The notes beneath the pieces were generated by a model. The model was not told where the DNA came from. It saw nothing but the letters and a program-made list of their open reading frames with translations, and made no database searches. Of a stretch of DNA of 64,000 nt, positions 30,145 through 39,165 are shown piece after piece (the first letter of the stretch is position 1; each line of letters opens with the position of its first letter). The translations under genes were made by a program, and so were the position numbers. Source of the DNA: Pseudomonas alcaligenes (GTDB taxonomy: Bacteria; Pseudomonadota; Gammaproteobacteria; Pseudomonadales; Pseudomonadaceae); assembly GCF_041729615.1 (NCBI RefSeq), contig NZ_CP154874.1:563001-627000 (forward strand). The letters are read 5' to 3'.

Positions 30145-31931
30145 GCTACGACATCATCATCAAGAACGGCCTGTACTTCGACGGCAGCGGCGCGCCCGGC
30201 GCGGTGCGGCATGTCGGCATCCGCGACGGCCGCATCGACGTACTCAGCCTCAGCCCGCTGGACGAGAGCGGCTGCGGGCAGGTGATCGACGCCGGCGGCA
30301 AGTGGGTGACCCCGGGCTTCCTGGAAATCCACTCGCACTACGATGCCGAGGTGATCGCCGCGCCGGCGCTGAAGGAGTCGGTGCGCCACGGCGTCACCAG
30401 CGTGACCATCGGCTCCTGCTCGATAAGCATGGTGTTGGCCGAGCCGGAGGACTGCTCGGACCTGTTCACCCGCGTCGAGGCGGTGCCGCGCGAGTACGTG
30501 CTGCCGATCCTCCAGGAGAAGAAGAGCTGGCGCGACGCCGCCGGCTACCGCGCCTTCTACGAGCAGCTGCCGCTGGGGCCGAACGTCAACTCCTTCCTCG
30601 GCCACTCCGAGCTGCGCGTGGCGGTGATGGGCCTGGAGCGCGCCACCCAGAAGATCACGCCGAGCGAAGCCGAGCTGCAGCGCATGGAACAGTTGCTGGA
30701 AGAGGCGCTGGACGCCGGCTGCATCGGCCTGTCGGTGATGACCACGCGTCTGGACAAGATGGACGGCGACCGCGCCTGGTCCAGCCCGCTGCCCTCGACC
30801 TTCGCCAGCTGGAAGGAATTCTCGCGCCTGTTCGCCATTCTCCGCCGCCGTGGCGCGGTGCTGCAGGGCGCGCCGAACGCGGTAACCAAGGTCAACGTGT
30901 TCGCCTTCCTCTGGCAGGCCCACGGCTGGTTCAGGAAGCCGCTCAAATGCACCATGCTCACCGCGCTGGACCTCAAGTCGCAGCCGCTGTTGCACCGCTT
31001 CACCCGCCTCTCCGGCTGGCTGGCGAACAAGGTGCTGCGCGGCCACTTCCGTTGGCAGACCCTGCCGGCGCCCTTCACCCTGCGCCTGGAAGGGCTCAAC
31101 GTGAACGCCTTCGAAGAGTTCGGCGCCGGCGAGATCCTGCGCAACATCAAGGACCCAGACGAGCTCTACGCCAAGGTCAAGGAACCGGAGTTCCGCGCCC
31201 TGTTCAAGAAGCAGGTCAAGGCCATCCTCACCAAGGGCCTGTGGCACCGCGACTTCTCCGACTGCTGGGTGACCGAGTGCCCGGACGCGGCCCTGGTCGG
31301 CAAGAATTTCAAGCAACTGGGCGAGGCCCGTGGCCTGGACGCGGTGGACGCCTACTTCGAGCTGGCCTGCCAGTATCGTGAAGAACTGAAGTGGACCACC
31401 TGTTACGGTAACGACCGCGAGCCGATCATGCGCAAGCTGCTGGCCAGCCCCTGGACCCACCCCGGCTTCGCCGACTCCGGCGCGCACCTGCGCTCCATCG
31501 CCCAGTACAACTTCCCGCTGCGCTTCCTCAAGTACGTGCGTGATGCGCAGCTGGCCGGCGCGCCCTTCATGGAGCTGGGCCAGGCGGTGCGCCGCTGCAG
31601 CGGCGAGCTGGCCGACTTCATCGGCGTGGACGCCGGCTATATCCGCGTCGGCGACCGCGCCGACCTGGTGATCGTCAACCCCGAGGGCCTGACCGCGGAG
31701 CTGGATGCCATCGCCGAGGCGCCAATGGAAGTGCTCGGCCTGGTGCGGGTGGTCAAGCGCAACGACGCGGCGGTCGAACTGACCCTGATCAACGGCCACA
31801 TCGCCTACCAGCGCGGCCAGGAATACCCGGACGACCTCGGCAAGGCGCAGCGCTACGGCCGCTTCCTGCCGGCCCGCGACGTGCTGCCGCGCTCGGCACC
31901 CGCAGGCGCGCTGCAGCCCGCCAGCGCCTGA
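30141..31931 (+). CDS. Amidohydrolase-superfamily protein (D-aminoacylase-like)
   Basis: This 596-aa cytosolic metal-dependent hydrolase starts with an N-terminal beta-sandwich segment (IIIKNGLYFDGSGAPG), then the metal motif EIHSHYDAEV near residue 66 and the family's late DSGAHLRSIAQYNFPL segment (about 453). The C-terminal VGDRADLVIVNPE loop closes the composite domain. It matches N-acyl-D-amino-acid deacylases in layout, but the central region is larger than usual and substrate assignment is not safe. It is the last gene of the five-gene operon; no clear terminator follows before the repeats. Confidence 0.85.
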   Translation: MSYDIIIKNGLYFDGSGAPGAVRHVGIRDGRIDVLSLSPLDESGCGQVIDAGGKWVTPGFLEIHSHYDAEVIAAPALKESVRHGVTSVTIGSCSISMVLAEPEDCSDLFTRVEAVPREYVLPILQEKKSWRDAAGYRAFYEQLPLGPNVNSFLGHSELRVAVMGLERATQKITPSEAELQRMEQLLEEALDAGCIGLSVMTTRLDKMDGDRAWSSPLPSTFASWKEFSRLFAILRRRGAVLQGAPNAVTKVNVFAFLWQAHGWFRKPLKCTMLTALDLKSQPLLHRFTRLSGWLANKVLRGHFRWQTLPAPFTLRLEGLNVNAFEEFGAGEILRNIKDPDELYAKVKEPEFRALFKKQVKAILTKGLWHRDFSDCWVTECPDAALVGKNFKQLGEARGLDAVDAYFELACQYREELKWTTCYGNDREPIMRKLLASPWTHPGFADSGAHLRSIAQYNFPLRFLKYVRDAQLAGAPFMELGQAVRRCSGELADFIGVDAGYIRVGDRADLVIVNPEGLTAELDAIAEAPMEVLGLVRVVKRNDAAVELTLINGHIAYQRGQEYPDDLGKAQRYGRFLPARDVLPRSAPAGALQPASA

Positions 31932-31933
31932 TC

Positions 31934-31990
31934 TAGCCCGGATGCAATCCGGGAATGGAGTGGCCTGCTTCCCGGATTGCATCCGGGCTA
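31934..31990. repeat. 57-bp palindromic repeat, copy 1
   Basis: Long inverted arms begin TAGCCCGGAT and end ATCCGGGCTA, with inner arms around TCCGGGAA and TTCCCGGA. The same 57-bp length and outline recur at 62930-62986. It is a REP-like extragenic element right after the operon and may protect the mRNA end. Confidence 0.85.
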
Positions 31991-32037
31991 CAACGCGTTG
32001 ATCCGGGCCGCGGAGCCGACAGCCAACCACGAACCAT

Positions 32038-32073
32038 CCCCTCTCCCGCTCGCGGGAGAGGGCTAGGGAGAGG
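32038..32073. repeat. CCCTCTCCC palindromic repeat, short copy
   Basis: CCCTCTCCCGC and GCGGGAGAGGG form a hairpin, followed by GCTAGGGAGAGGG, like one half of the element at 1315-1403. The gap 31932-32315 holds this, the 57-bp repeat and presumably the DAHP synthase promoter, which I cannot place. I see no gene in it. Confidence 0.75.
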
Positions 32074-32315
32074 GTCAAGCCCTCATCATTCACCAGGTGC
32101 CGCCAAGAGCACCGTCTCCCGGAACGCTGCCCAGCGCACCGGTTCAGCACCCGCTCGCGGCCGCCCCGCCGGCAGCCGAGTATTCGCCGTCAGGCCGACC
32201 GCAGCGGATGCCCCTTCCTGTCGATTCAGCCACTCTATCACGCTTATCGGCTGACCAGCCCCACTGCGCGGAGTTAACATGCCGCCAGCCCGATGAATCG
32301 ACCGTGAGTAATCCG

Positions 32316-33659
32316 ATGTCCGCCTGGAGTCCCGAAAGCTGGAGAGGCAAGCCCATCCAGCAGCAGCCGCAGTACCCCGATGCCGCCCACCTGGCCCGCG
32401 TGGAGCAGACCCTGGCCGGCTACCCGCCGCTGGTGTTCGCCGGCGAGGCCCGCGAGTTGCGCCGCCAGTTCGCCGAAGTGACCCAGGGCCGCGCCTTCCT
32501 GCTGCAGGGCGGCGACTGCGCCGAGAGCTTCGCCGAGTTCAGCGCGGCGAAGATCCGCGACACCTTCAAGGTGCTGCTGCAGATGGCCATCGTCATGACC
32601 TTCGCCGCCGGCTGCCCGGTGGTCAAGGTCGGGCGCATGGCCGGCCAGTTCGCCAAGCCGCGCTCGGCCAATGACGAAACCCTCGGCGGCGTGACCCTGC
32701 CGGCCTACCGCGGCGATATCGTCAATGGCATCGAGTTCGACGCCGCCAGCCGCGTGCCGGACCCGGAGCGCCTGCTGCAGGCCTACCATCAGGCCACTGC
32801 CAGCCTCAACCTGCTGCGCGCCTTCGCCCAGGGCGGCTTCGCCGACGTGCACCAGGTGCACCAGTGGAACCTGGACTTCATCGCCAACTCGGCCCTCTCC
32901 GAGAAGTATCACCAGTTGGCCACCCGCATCGACGAGACCCTGGCCTTCATGCGCGCGGTCGGCATGGACAGCGCGCCGCAGCTGCGCGAAGTCAGCTTCT
33001 TCACCGCCCACGAGGCGCTGCTGCTGGGCTACGAGCAGGCCTTCGTGCGCCAGGACAGCCTCACCGGGCGCTGGTACGACTGCTCCGCGCACATGCTGTG
33101 GATCGGCGACCGTACGCGCCAGCTGGACGGCGCCCACGTCGAGTTCATGCGCGGCATCGAGAACCCCATCGGGGTCAAGGTCGGCCCGAGCATGGATCCG
33201 GACGAGCTGATCCGCCTGATCGACATCCTCAACCCGGACAACGACCCGGGCCGCCTCAACCTGATAGTGCGCATGGGCGCCGACAAGGTCGAGGCGCACT
33301 TCCCGCGCCTGCTGCGCAAGGTCAAGGAAGAAGGCCGCCAGGTGCTGTGGAGCTCCGACCCCATGCACGGCAACACCATCAAGGCCTCCAGCGGCTACAA
33401 GACGCGCGACTTCGCGCAGATCCTCTCGGAGGTCAAGCAGTTCTTCCAGGTGCACCGCGCCGAGGGCACCGTGGCCGGCGGCATCCATATCGAGATGACC
33501 GGGCAGAACGTCACCGAGTGCATCGGCGGCTCGCGGCCGATCACCGAGGCCGGCCTGTCCGACCGCTACCACACCCACTGCGACCCGCGCATGAACGCCG
33601 ATCAGTCGCTGGAGCTGGCCTTCATGATCGCCGAGACGCTCAAGCAGGCCAGGGCCTGA
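32316..33659 (+). CDS. Class II 3-deoxy-D-arabino-heptulosonate 7-phosphate synthase
   Basis: This 447-aa plant-type (type II) DAHP synthase condenses PEP and erythrose-4-phosphate, the first step to aromatic amino acids. Visible landmarks are [12 protein letters not shown], the PEP/metal region around [32 protein letters not shown] and SDPMHGNTI, and the metal-binding [13 protein letters not shown] and [15 protein letters not shown]. aeruginosa encodes a similar short type II enzyme for primary metabolism next to the same region. The start [10 protein letters not shown] at 32316 fits the family N-terminus. It is monocistronic. Confidence 0.93.
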   Translation: MSAWSPESWRGKPIQQQPQYPDAAHLARVEQTLAGYPPLVFAGEARELRRQFAEVTQGRAFLLQGGDCAESFAEFSAAKIRDTFKVLLQMAIVMTFAAGCPVVKVGRMAGQFAKPRSANDETLGGVTLPAYRGDIVNGIEFDAASRVPDPERLLQAYHQATASLNLLRAFAQGGFADVHQVHQWNLDFIANSALSEKYHQLATRIDETLAFMRAVGMDSAPQLREVSFFTAHEALLLGYEQAFVRQDSLTGRWYDCSAHMLWIGDRTRQLDGAHVEFMRGIENPIGVKVGPSMDPDELIRLIDILNPDNDPGRLNLIVRMGADKVEAHFPRLLRKVKEEGRQVLWSSDPMHGNTIKASSGYKTRDFAQILSEVKQFFQVHRAEGTVAGGIHIEMTGQNVTECIGGSRPITEAGLSDRYHTHCDPRMNADQSLELAFMIAETLKQARA

Positions 33660-33672
33660 GCCGCGGCGCCGC

Positions 33673-34638
33673 TTACCCGGCGCGGGCCTGGAACTTCTTG
33701 CGGTAGGCGGCCGGCAGCAGGCCGACGCGCTGCTGGAACAGGCGGCGGAACGAGTTGCTGTCCTCATAGCCGACCGCGAAGGTGATGCTGTCGAGGCTCA
33801 TGCGCGTGGTTTCCAGCAGCTGCTTGGCCTTCTCCAGGCGCAGCGTCTGCACATAGGCCAGCGGCGTATAGCCGGTGGCCTCCTTGAAGCGCCGCTTGAA
33901 GTTGCGCACGCCAAAGCCGAAGCGGCCGGCCAGCTCGTCGATCAGCAGCGGCTGGCCGAAGTGTTCGTCCAGCCAGTTCTGCACCCGCAGGATATCGGCA
34001 TCGCCGTGGCTCTTCGGCATCGACCACAGCACATAGGAAGACTGCTCGCTGCGCACGTTGTCGATCAGCAGGTAGCGGCTGCAAAGCTGCGCCAGCTCCA
34101 GCGAGGCGAAGCGCCGCACCAGGTGCAGCAGCAGATCCACCGCCGCGCTGGCGCCACCGCTGCTGATCAGGCGGTTGTCCTCGCAGAGGATCTGCCGTTC
34201 GTCCAGCAGCGCCTCCGGGTAACGCCGGCGAAACAGCTCGGCAAAGGCCCAGTGCGTGGTGGCACGGGTGCCGCCCAGCAGATCGGCCTCGGCGAGCATG
34301 AAGGTGGCCGTGCACATCGCCGCCAGCACCGCGCCCTGGGCATGCTGGCGACGCAGCCAGTCGCGGTAGCGATGAAAGCCGGGCAAGGCCTCGCGCAGGG
34401 TAAAGAGGAAACCGGGAATCAGCACCAGATCGGTACGCGCCACCTGCTCGAGCGCCACCTCGGCCTGCAGCGCCTGGCCGCTCAGCGAAGGCACGGGCAG
34501 GCCGTCGTGGGACGCCACCACCACCTCGAACAGCGGCTCGCCGGCATCGGCGAACAGGTTGGCGGCGCGCAGTATTTCCAGGGCCATGGTGGCGCTGGCG
34601 GCGGAACAGTGGTCGGCGAGCAGAAGGGTCACGTGCAT
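33673..34638 (-). CDS. GlxA-type AraC regulator (DJ-1/PfpI + HTH)
   Basis: This 321-aa protein has a DJ-1/PfpI-like sensor domain at residues 1-185, with the nucleophile-elbow cysteine in AAMCTATFMLAEA and SSGGASAAVDLLL. A C-terminal AraC DNA-binding domain follows (FGQPLLIDELAGRFGFGVRNFKRRFKEATGYTPLAYVQTLR and SITFAVGYEDSNSFRRLFQQRVGLLPAAYR). The group regulates betaine, carnitine, arginine and similar catabolism. It diverges from a thioesterase gene, with a perfect 20-bp palindrome between them. Confidence 0.9.
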   Translation of the reverse strand: MHVTLLLADHCSAASATMALEILRAANLFADAGEPLFEVVVASHDGLPVPSLSGQALQAEVALEQVARTDLVLIPGFLFTLREALPGFHRYRDWLRRQHAQGAVLAAMCTATFMLAEADLLGGTRATTHWAFAELFRRRYPEALLDERQILCEDNRLISSGGASAAVDLLLHLVRRFASLELAQLCSRYLLIDNVRSEQSSYVLWSMPKSHGDADILRVQNWLDEHFGQPLLIDELAGRFGFGVRNFKRRFKEATGYTPLAYVQTLRLEKAKQLLETTRMSLDSITFAVGYEDSNSFRRLFQQRVGLLPAAYRKKFQARAG

Positions 34639-34660
34639 GATGGCTTTTGCAGATTTCGCA

Positions 34661-34680
34661 TGGATAAAGTCATTTATCCA
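34661..34680. promoter_or_regulatory. Perfect palindrome TGGATAAA-GTCA-TTTATCCA
   Basis: Two 8-bp arms surround a 4-bp centre, 23 bp upstream of the GlxA-type regulator start and 62 bp upstream of the thioesterase gene. It is a likely operator. Confidence 0.6.
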
Positions 34681-34741
34681 CCTACCTTAGCGCAAAGCCA
34701 GCCCCTAGAGTGCTCCAGCCATCCCGCCAACGGACGTACTC

Positions 34742-35296
34742 ATGAATCTCTGGTTCCGCCTGCTCCTCATGCTCCTGCGCCGCCCCTGGCGCAAGCCGGT
34801 CCACGCCCTGTCCACCACCGTCGTGCGCATGCGCGCGTGGCCGCTGGACCTCGACTTCAACCGCCATGTCACCAACGGGCGCTATTTCACCCTGGCCGAT
34901 GTCGGCCGCATGGACTACGTGCTGCGCAGCGGCGCTTTCCGCGTCGCCCTGCGCCATCGGGCACTGCCCATAGTCGGCGACACCTGGGGCAAGTTTCGCC
35001 GCGAGCTGAAGCTGTTCGAGGCCTTCGAGATCCACACTCGCATGCTCGGCTGGGACGACAAGTGGAGCTTCGTCGAGCACCGCTTCGTCAGTGGCGGGCG
35101 TACGGTGGGGGTGATCGTCATCCGCGGCCTGTTCCGCTCTCCGAAAGGCACCGTGCCGCCCGGCGAATTCGCCCGTGCCCTGGGCCTGGACGAGAACTCG
35201 CCGGAGATGCCGGCCTGGCTGCGCGAGTGGTCGGCCAGCTGCGACGACATGAGCCTGCAGCTGCGCACCGAGGAAGGGCTGGTCGCCGCGCGATAG
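34742..35296 (+). CDS. THEM6-like hotdog-fold thioesterase
   Basis: This 184-aa protein of the 4HBT_2/THEM6 group has a short hydrophobic N-terminus (LWFRLLLMLL), then a hotdog core with the active-site pattern PLDLDFNRHVTNGRYFTLADVGRMDY. That pattern carries the conserved Asp/Asn typical of YbgC-like thioesterases. The DTWGKFRRELKLFEAFEI strand pair completes the fold. Acyl-CoA hydrolysis is likely; the substrate is unknown. It diverges from the GlxA-type regulator. Confidence 0.82.
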   Translation: MNLWFRLLLMLLRRPWRKPVHALSTTVVRMRAWPLDLDFNRHVTNGRYFTLADVGRMDYVLRSGAFRVALRHRALPIVGDTWGKFRRELKLFEAFEIHTRMLGWDDKWSFVEHRFVSGGRTVGVIVIRGLFRSPKGTVPPGEFARALGLDENSPEMPAWLREWSASCDDMSLQLRTEEGLVAAR

Positions 35297-35416
35297 TCCG
35301 CGAGTCATGACGCGACCCGGGTCACACCCGGGACCGCCCCGCATCGCCGACAATGCGCGCCGGCCGGAGGCCGAATGCCTCAGGGCCACCAGCCCCAACC
35401 TTCAAGGACGATGACC

Positions 35417-36169
35417 ATGAAACTGCACCTCCCCCTGTCCACCCTGGCCCTGGCCAGCCTGCTCGCCGGCTGCCAGAACATGAGCCCGGACGCGATGCTC
35501 AGCACCGGCCTGCAAGCCATGCAGGCCGCCACCCTGAGCGATGCCGAAGTGAAGAGCATGGCCGACGAGGCCTGCCTGCAGATGGACGCCGAGGCGCCCA
35601 TCGCCCCGGCAGACAGCGAGTACAGCCGGCGCCTGGAGAGGATCGCCGCCAACCTCGGCAGCCAGGCCGGTGGCACCCCGGTCAACTACAAGGTCTACCT
35701 CACCGACGAAGTCAACGCCTGGGCCATGGCCAACGGCTGCGTGCGCGTGTACAGCGGCCTGATGGACCTGATGAACGACAACGAGGTGGAAGGCGTGCTC
35801 GGCCACGAGATGGGCCACGTCGCCCTCGGCCACACCAAGAAGGCCATGCAGGCCGCCTACGCCACCTCGGTGGCCCGTGGCGCCGCAGCCTCTTCGGGCA
35901 ACAGTGCGGTCTCCGCCCTGTCCGCCTCGCAACTGGGCGACCTCGGCGAGGCGCTGGTGAACGCCCAGTTCTCCCAGGCCCAGGAAAGCGCCGCCGACGA
36001 CTTCTCCTTCGAACTGCTGAAGCAGCGCGGCGTAGCGCTGGACGGTCTGGCCAGCGCTTTCGACAAGCTGGCCCAGCTGGGCGGCGGCGACAGCAGCATG
36101 TTCGACTCCCACCCGGGCTCGGTCGACCGCGCCGCGCATATCCGCCAGCGTATCGCCGCCGAGCAATAA
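35417..36169 (+). CDS. M48 metalloprotease lipoprotein (LoiP/YggG-like)
   Basis: This 250-aa envelope protease has a signal and lipobox (LALASLLAGCQNM) predicting lipidation. The zinc motif HEMGHVALGH lies near residue 134, and the third ligand Glu is in SQAQESAADDFSFELL. It matches E. coli LoiP, which works with BepA in outer-membrane quality control. I chose ATG 35417 because AAGGA lies 8 nt upstream; ATG 35411 is too close. A GC-rich hairpin follows and separates it from the convergent YcaQ gene. Confidence 0.88.
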   Translation: MKLHLPLSTLALASLLAGCQNMSPDAMLSTGLQAMQAATLSDAEVKSMADEACLQMDAEAPIAPADSEYSRRLERIAANLGSQAGGTPVNYKVYLTDEVNAWAMANGCVRVYSGLMDLMNDNEVEGVLGHEMGHVALGHTKKAMQAAYATSVARGAAASSGNSAVSALSASQLGDLGEALVNAQFSQAQESAADDFSFELLKQRGVALDGLASAFDKLAQLGGGDSSMFDSHPGSVDRAAHIRQRIAAEQ

Positions 36170-36175
36170 GCCCTC

Positions 36176-36202
36176 GCCCCGCTCGCGCAACGCGGGCGGG
36201 GC
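36176..36202. terminator. GC-rich hairpin between convergent genes
   Basis: GCCCCGC and GCGGGGC pair around an inner CGCG-CAA-CGCG. No T-run follows, so its role as a terminator is uncertain. Confidence 0.45.
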
Positions 36203-37411
36203 CTAGCCCTGCAACAGCGGTCGTAACAGTCCCGCCACCGGCGAGCGGCAGTTCAGCACCACCTCGGCCAACCCCAGCCACTGCGCCAGCGCACGCAGCT
36301 GCGCGGCCAGGGCATGCAGCGCCTCCTCGCCCAGCACTGCCTCTTCCAGATGCACGGCATGCACGGCCAGGCGCCCCTGCGCCCGCTCGCTGCGCAGGTC
36401 GACGCGCGCCAGCAGGCGCTCGTGGTGCAGGAAGGGCAGCACGTAGTAGCCATACACCCGCTTGTGTGGCGGGGTGTAGATCTCCAGGCGGTAGCGGAAG
36501 CCGAACAGCCGCTCGGTGCGCTCGCGCTCCCAGATCAGCGAGTCGAAGGGCGACAGCAGCGCACTGGCCCCGATCCGCCGCGGAATGCTCGGTTCGCCGC
36601 GACAGTAGGCCGGCTGCTTCCAGCCCTGCACCGCGACCGGCAGCAGCTCGCCACCCTCCACCAGCTCGGCGAGGCGCAGCTTGGCGTCGGCCGCGTCCAG
36701 GCGGAAGTAGTCGCGCAGGTCGCGCTCACTGGCCACGCCCAGGGCGTCGGCCGCGCGCAGCAGCAGCTGGCGCTGGGCCTCGGCCTCGTCGAGAGCGGGA
36801 CGATCGAGCAGCGCGGCGGGCAGCACCCGCTCTGGCAGGTCGTACAGGCGCTCGAAGCCGCGCCGGCCGGCCACGGTCACCAGGCCTGCGGCGAACAACC
36901 ACTCCAGCGCGTGCTTTTCCGCGCTCCAGTCCCACCAGGGACCGGCGCGCTCGCTGCGCGTGCTGAGGCTGCCGGCGCCCAGGGCGCCCTGCTCGCGCAC
37001 CGCCTGCAGCACACGCCGGATGAGGCCTTGCTGCTGGCGACCGAATTCGGCCAGCTGGCGGTAGATGCCCTGCCCGCCTGCCGCCCGGCGCATGCGCCAG
37101 CGCAGCAGCGGGTAGAGCTCCAGCGGCAGCAGCGAGGCCTCGTGGCCCCAGTACTCGAACAGGCTGCGGCGCTTCGGCGGGCCCCAGGCCAGCTCGTCCA
37201 GCAACGCGTGGTCGTAGTGGCCGAGGCGCGAGAAGGCCGGCAGGTAGTGCGAGCGCACCAGGGCGTTGACCGAGTCGATCTGCAGCACGGCAAGCCGCCC
37301 GACCTGCGCACGCAGCTGGCGCAGGCCGATGGCGCCACGTGGCGCGCGGGCGAAGCCCTGGGCGGCCAGGGCCAGGCGGCGGGCTTGGGCGAGGGACAAT
37401 GACAGGCTCAT
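36203..37411 (-). CDS. ycaQ: YcaQ-type winged-helix DNA glycosylase
   Basis: This 402-aa protein of the HTH_42/AlkZ-YcaQ family unhooks DNA interstrand crosslinks in E. coli. The N-terminal segment VGRLAVLQIDSVNALVRSHYLPAFSRL (about residues 37-63) and SLFEYWGHEASLLPLELYPL are hallmarks, and C-terminal winged-helix repeats end in PAYCRGEPSIPRRIGASALLSPFDSLIW. ATG 37411 is preferred over TTG 37420. It is cytosolic and diverges from nothing close, with the 3' end facing LoiP. Confidence 0.87.
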   Translation of the reverse strand: MSLSLSLAQARRLALAAQGFARAPRGAIGLRQLRAQVGRLAVLQIDSVNALVRSHYLPAFSRLGHYDHALLDELAWGPPKRRSLFEYWGHEASLLPLELYPLLRWRMRRAAGGQGIYRQLAEFGRQQQGLIRRVLQAVREQGALGAGSLSTRSERAGPWWDWSAEKHALEWLFAAGLVTVAGRRGFERLYDLPERVLPAALLDRPALDEAEAQRQLLLRAADALGVASERDLRDYFRLDAADAKLRLAELVEGGELLPVAVQGWKQPAYCRGEPSIPRRIGASALLSPFDSLIWERERTERLFGFRYRLEIYTPPHKRVYGYYVLPFLHHERLLARVDLRSERAQGRLAVHAVHLEEAVLGEEALHALAAQLRALAQWLGLAEVVLNCRSPVAGLLRPLLQG

Positions 37412-37437
37412 GGCCGCCAAGCCTAGCAGGCGAGCGC

Positions 37438-37902
37438 TCAGTGCTGGGCGACCGGCTCATCCGGCGCCGCGAAGGCCTGGCGGAAGCTGAAGGCATGGGC
37501 CGTGGCGCCATGCTCGCGCAGATGCGCCAGGCGCGCGGCCGCCTCTTCCACGCTCGGCCGATGGCCGGCCGTCACCCACCAGAGCACCATGTGCGCCTGC
37601 TCGACCTTGGCGAACCATTCGCGGCGGCGCTTGAGCATCTCGGTGTGGGCGGACTTGTAGACGTAGTCGCTGAGCGATTGCACGTCACGCCAGAGCGACA
37701 GGTTGACCAGCACCTCGTCGCCGAAGGGGCGGATGGCGGTGGCGTCGCCGGCCTCGTCCTGCAGGCGCCAGACGTAGCCGGGCGAAGCCTCGGCCAGGGC
37801 ATTGATGCGCGCCAGGTTGTTGACGAAATCGGCCATGCCGGGCGACTCCAGCGGCTCCTTCATGCTGGCGATATTGAGCTGGGCCAGGTGGTAGCGGGAC
37901 AT
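37438..37902 (-). CDS. DUF3291-family protein
   Basis: This 154-aa cytosolic protein is rich in beta strands, with the family pattern HLAQLNIASMKEPLESPGMADFVNNLARINALAEASPGYVWRLQ and VLWWVTAGHRPSVEEAAARL. It has a ferredoxin-like (dimeric alpha-beta barrel) fold similar to antibiotic-biosynthesis monooxygenases, but no function is established. ATG 37902 follows GGAG spaced 8 nt. It lies 26 bp upstream of the YcaQ gene on the same strand and may be co-transcribed with it. Confidence 0.83.
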   Translation of the reverse strand: MSRYHLAQLNIASMKEPLESPGMADFVNNLARINALAEASPGYVWRLQDEAGDATAIRPFGDEVLVNLSLWRDVQSLSDYVYKSAHTEMLKRRREWFAKVEQAHMVLWWVTAGHRPSVEEAAARLAHLREHGATAHAFSFRQAFAAPDEPVAQH

Positions 37903-37977
37903 CGGAACTCCTTGTTCAGTCAATCTGCAGTACGCCGGCGCGCCCAGAAAGCGGCGCCGGCGAGCGATGCGGGGGCT

Positions 37978-38214
37978 TCAGCGCCTGAGCGGATCGTCCC
38001 AGAACGGCCGCTCGCTCTCCTGCAGGATATCGCCACGGCTCAGGCCGATGTCCTTGAGCGCCGCATCGTCGAGCATGGCCAGCTGCCGGCGCTGTCGGGC
38101 CAGTTCGTGCCAACGCTGCAAACGCAGCCGCAGCGCCTGCAGACCGAGAGCCGGCCAGGCCCGTTCGAAGGATGCCGAGCGCACCAGCGCATAACCTTTC
38201 TGACCTTTCATCAT
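37978..38214 (-). CDS. DUF1127 small protein
   Basis: This 78-aa protein ends in the DUF1127 (YjiS-like) motif: LRLQRWHELARQRRQLAMLDDAALKDIGLSRGDILQE, a helical, basic stretch. Members are small RNA- or regulator-associated proteins; some affect phosphate and carbon metabolism. Two ATGs in tandem (38214 and 38211) follow GGGAGG; I list the first. It diverges from an LrhA-like LysR gene, so it is a plausible target of that regulator. Such LysR-DUF1127 neighbours are frequent in pseudomonads. Confidence 0.8.
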   Translation of the reverse strand: MMKGQKGYALVRSASFERAWPALGLQALRLRLQRWHELARQRRQLAMLDDAALKDIGLSRGDILQESERPFWDDPLRR

Positions 38215-38308
38215 CACGCCCTCCCTGTGGGGTTGGCGCCAGTTTCGGTTCGCGCTTAAGATCAATCCAACGAATGTTTCTTATGCAACGCATCTTGGAG
38301 ATTGATGA

Positions 38309-39163
38309 ATGGCCCACTACCCCAGCATCGATACCGAACTGCTGCGCAGCTTCGTCGCCATCGCCGATACCGGTGGCTTCACCCGCGCCGCCGAGGCGGT
38401 CAACCGCACCCAGTCGGCGGTGAGCATGCAGATGAAGCGCCTGGAGGATGACGTGGTGCAGCGCGCGCTGTTCGAGCGCGACGGCCGCCAGGTGCGCCTC
38501 ACCCCCGAGGGCCAGGTGCTGCTGGGCTACGCGCGGCGCATCCTCAAGCTGCACGGCGAGGTGCTCAACACCCTGCGCGAGCCGCACATGGTTGGCGCCG
38601 TGCGCATCGGCACGCCGGACGACTACGTGATGCGCTTTTTGCCCGACATCCTCTCGCGCTTCGCCCAGGCCTACCCGCTGGTGCAGGTGGAGGTGCACTG
38701 CGAGACCTCCGGCCAGCTGCTGCAACGCCAGGACCTGGACCTGACCATAGTCACCCGCGAGCCGGGCAAGGAGATCGGCCAGCTGCTGCGCCAGGAGCGC
38801 TTCGTCTGGGCCGAGGCCCAGGGCTTCACGCCCCACGAGCAGAACCCCATGCCGCTGGCCATGTTCAATTCCGGCTGCTTCTGCCGCGCCTGGGCCTGCA
38901 ACGCGCTGGACGCCATCGAGCGGCCCTACCGCATCGCCTACACCAGCCCCAGCCTGTCGGCGATCTTCGCCGTGGTCGGCGCCGGCCTGGCGGTCACCGC
39001 CCAGCTGCAGAGCCTGATCACCCCGGACATGCGCATCCTCGGCGAGGCCGAGGGGCTGCCCACCCTGCCGCTGACCAGCATCGTCCTGCTGCGCCACCCG
39101 CAGCGCCAGTCGCAGGTCATCGACACCCTGGCCGAACACATAGTCGAAGGCTTCCGGCTATAG
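38309..39163 (+). CDS. LysR-family regulator (LrhA/PecT-like)
   Basis: This 284-aa protein has an N-terminal HTH (LLRSFVAIADTGGFTRAAEAVNRTQSAVSMQMKRLED, residues about 10-46), followed by an effector domain beginning at AVRIGTPDDYVMRFLP. The HTH and 'DDY' segment are typical of the LrhA/HexA/PecT subgroup, which controls motility and virulence-like traits elsewhere. It diverges from the DUF1127 gene across 94 bp. A convergent TSUP permease follows 2 bp after its stop. Confidence 0.88.
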   Translation: MAHYPSIDTELLRSFVAIADTGGFTRAAEAVNRTQSAVSMQMKRLEDDVVQRALFERDGRQVRLTPEGQVLLGYARRILKLHGEVLNTLREPHMVGAVRIGTPDDYVMRFLPDILSRFAQAYPLVQVEVHCETSGQLLQRQDLDLTIVTREPGKEIGQLLRQERFVWAEAQGFTPHEQNPMPLAMFNSGCFCRAWACNALDAIERPYRIAYTSPSLSAIFAVVGAGLAVTAQLQSLITPDMRILGEAEGLPTLPLTSIVLLRHPQRQSQVIDTLAEHIVEGFRL

Positions 39164-39165
39164 CC

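Noticed and set aside
24495..31931. Genomic island or transferred segment
   Set aside because: GC content and third-position bias look like the flanks, and there is no integrase, tRNA or direct repeat at the borders; a new pathway need not be newly acquired.
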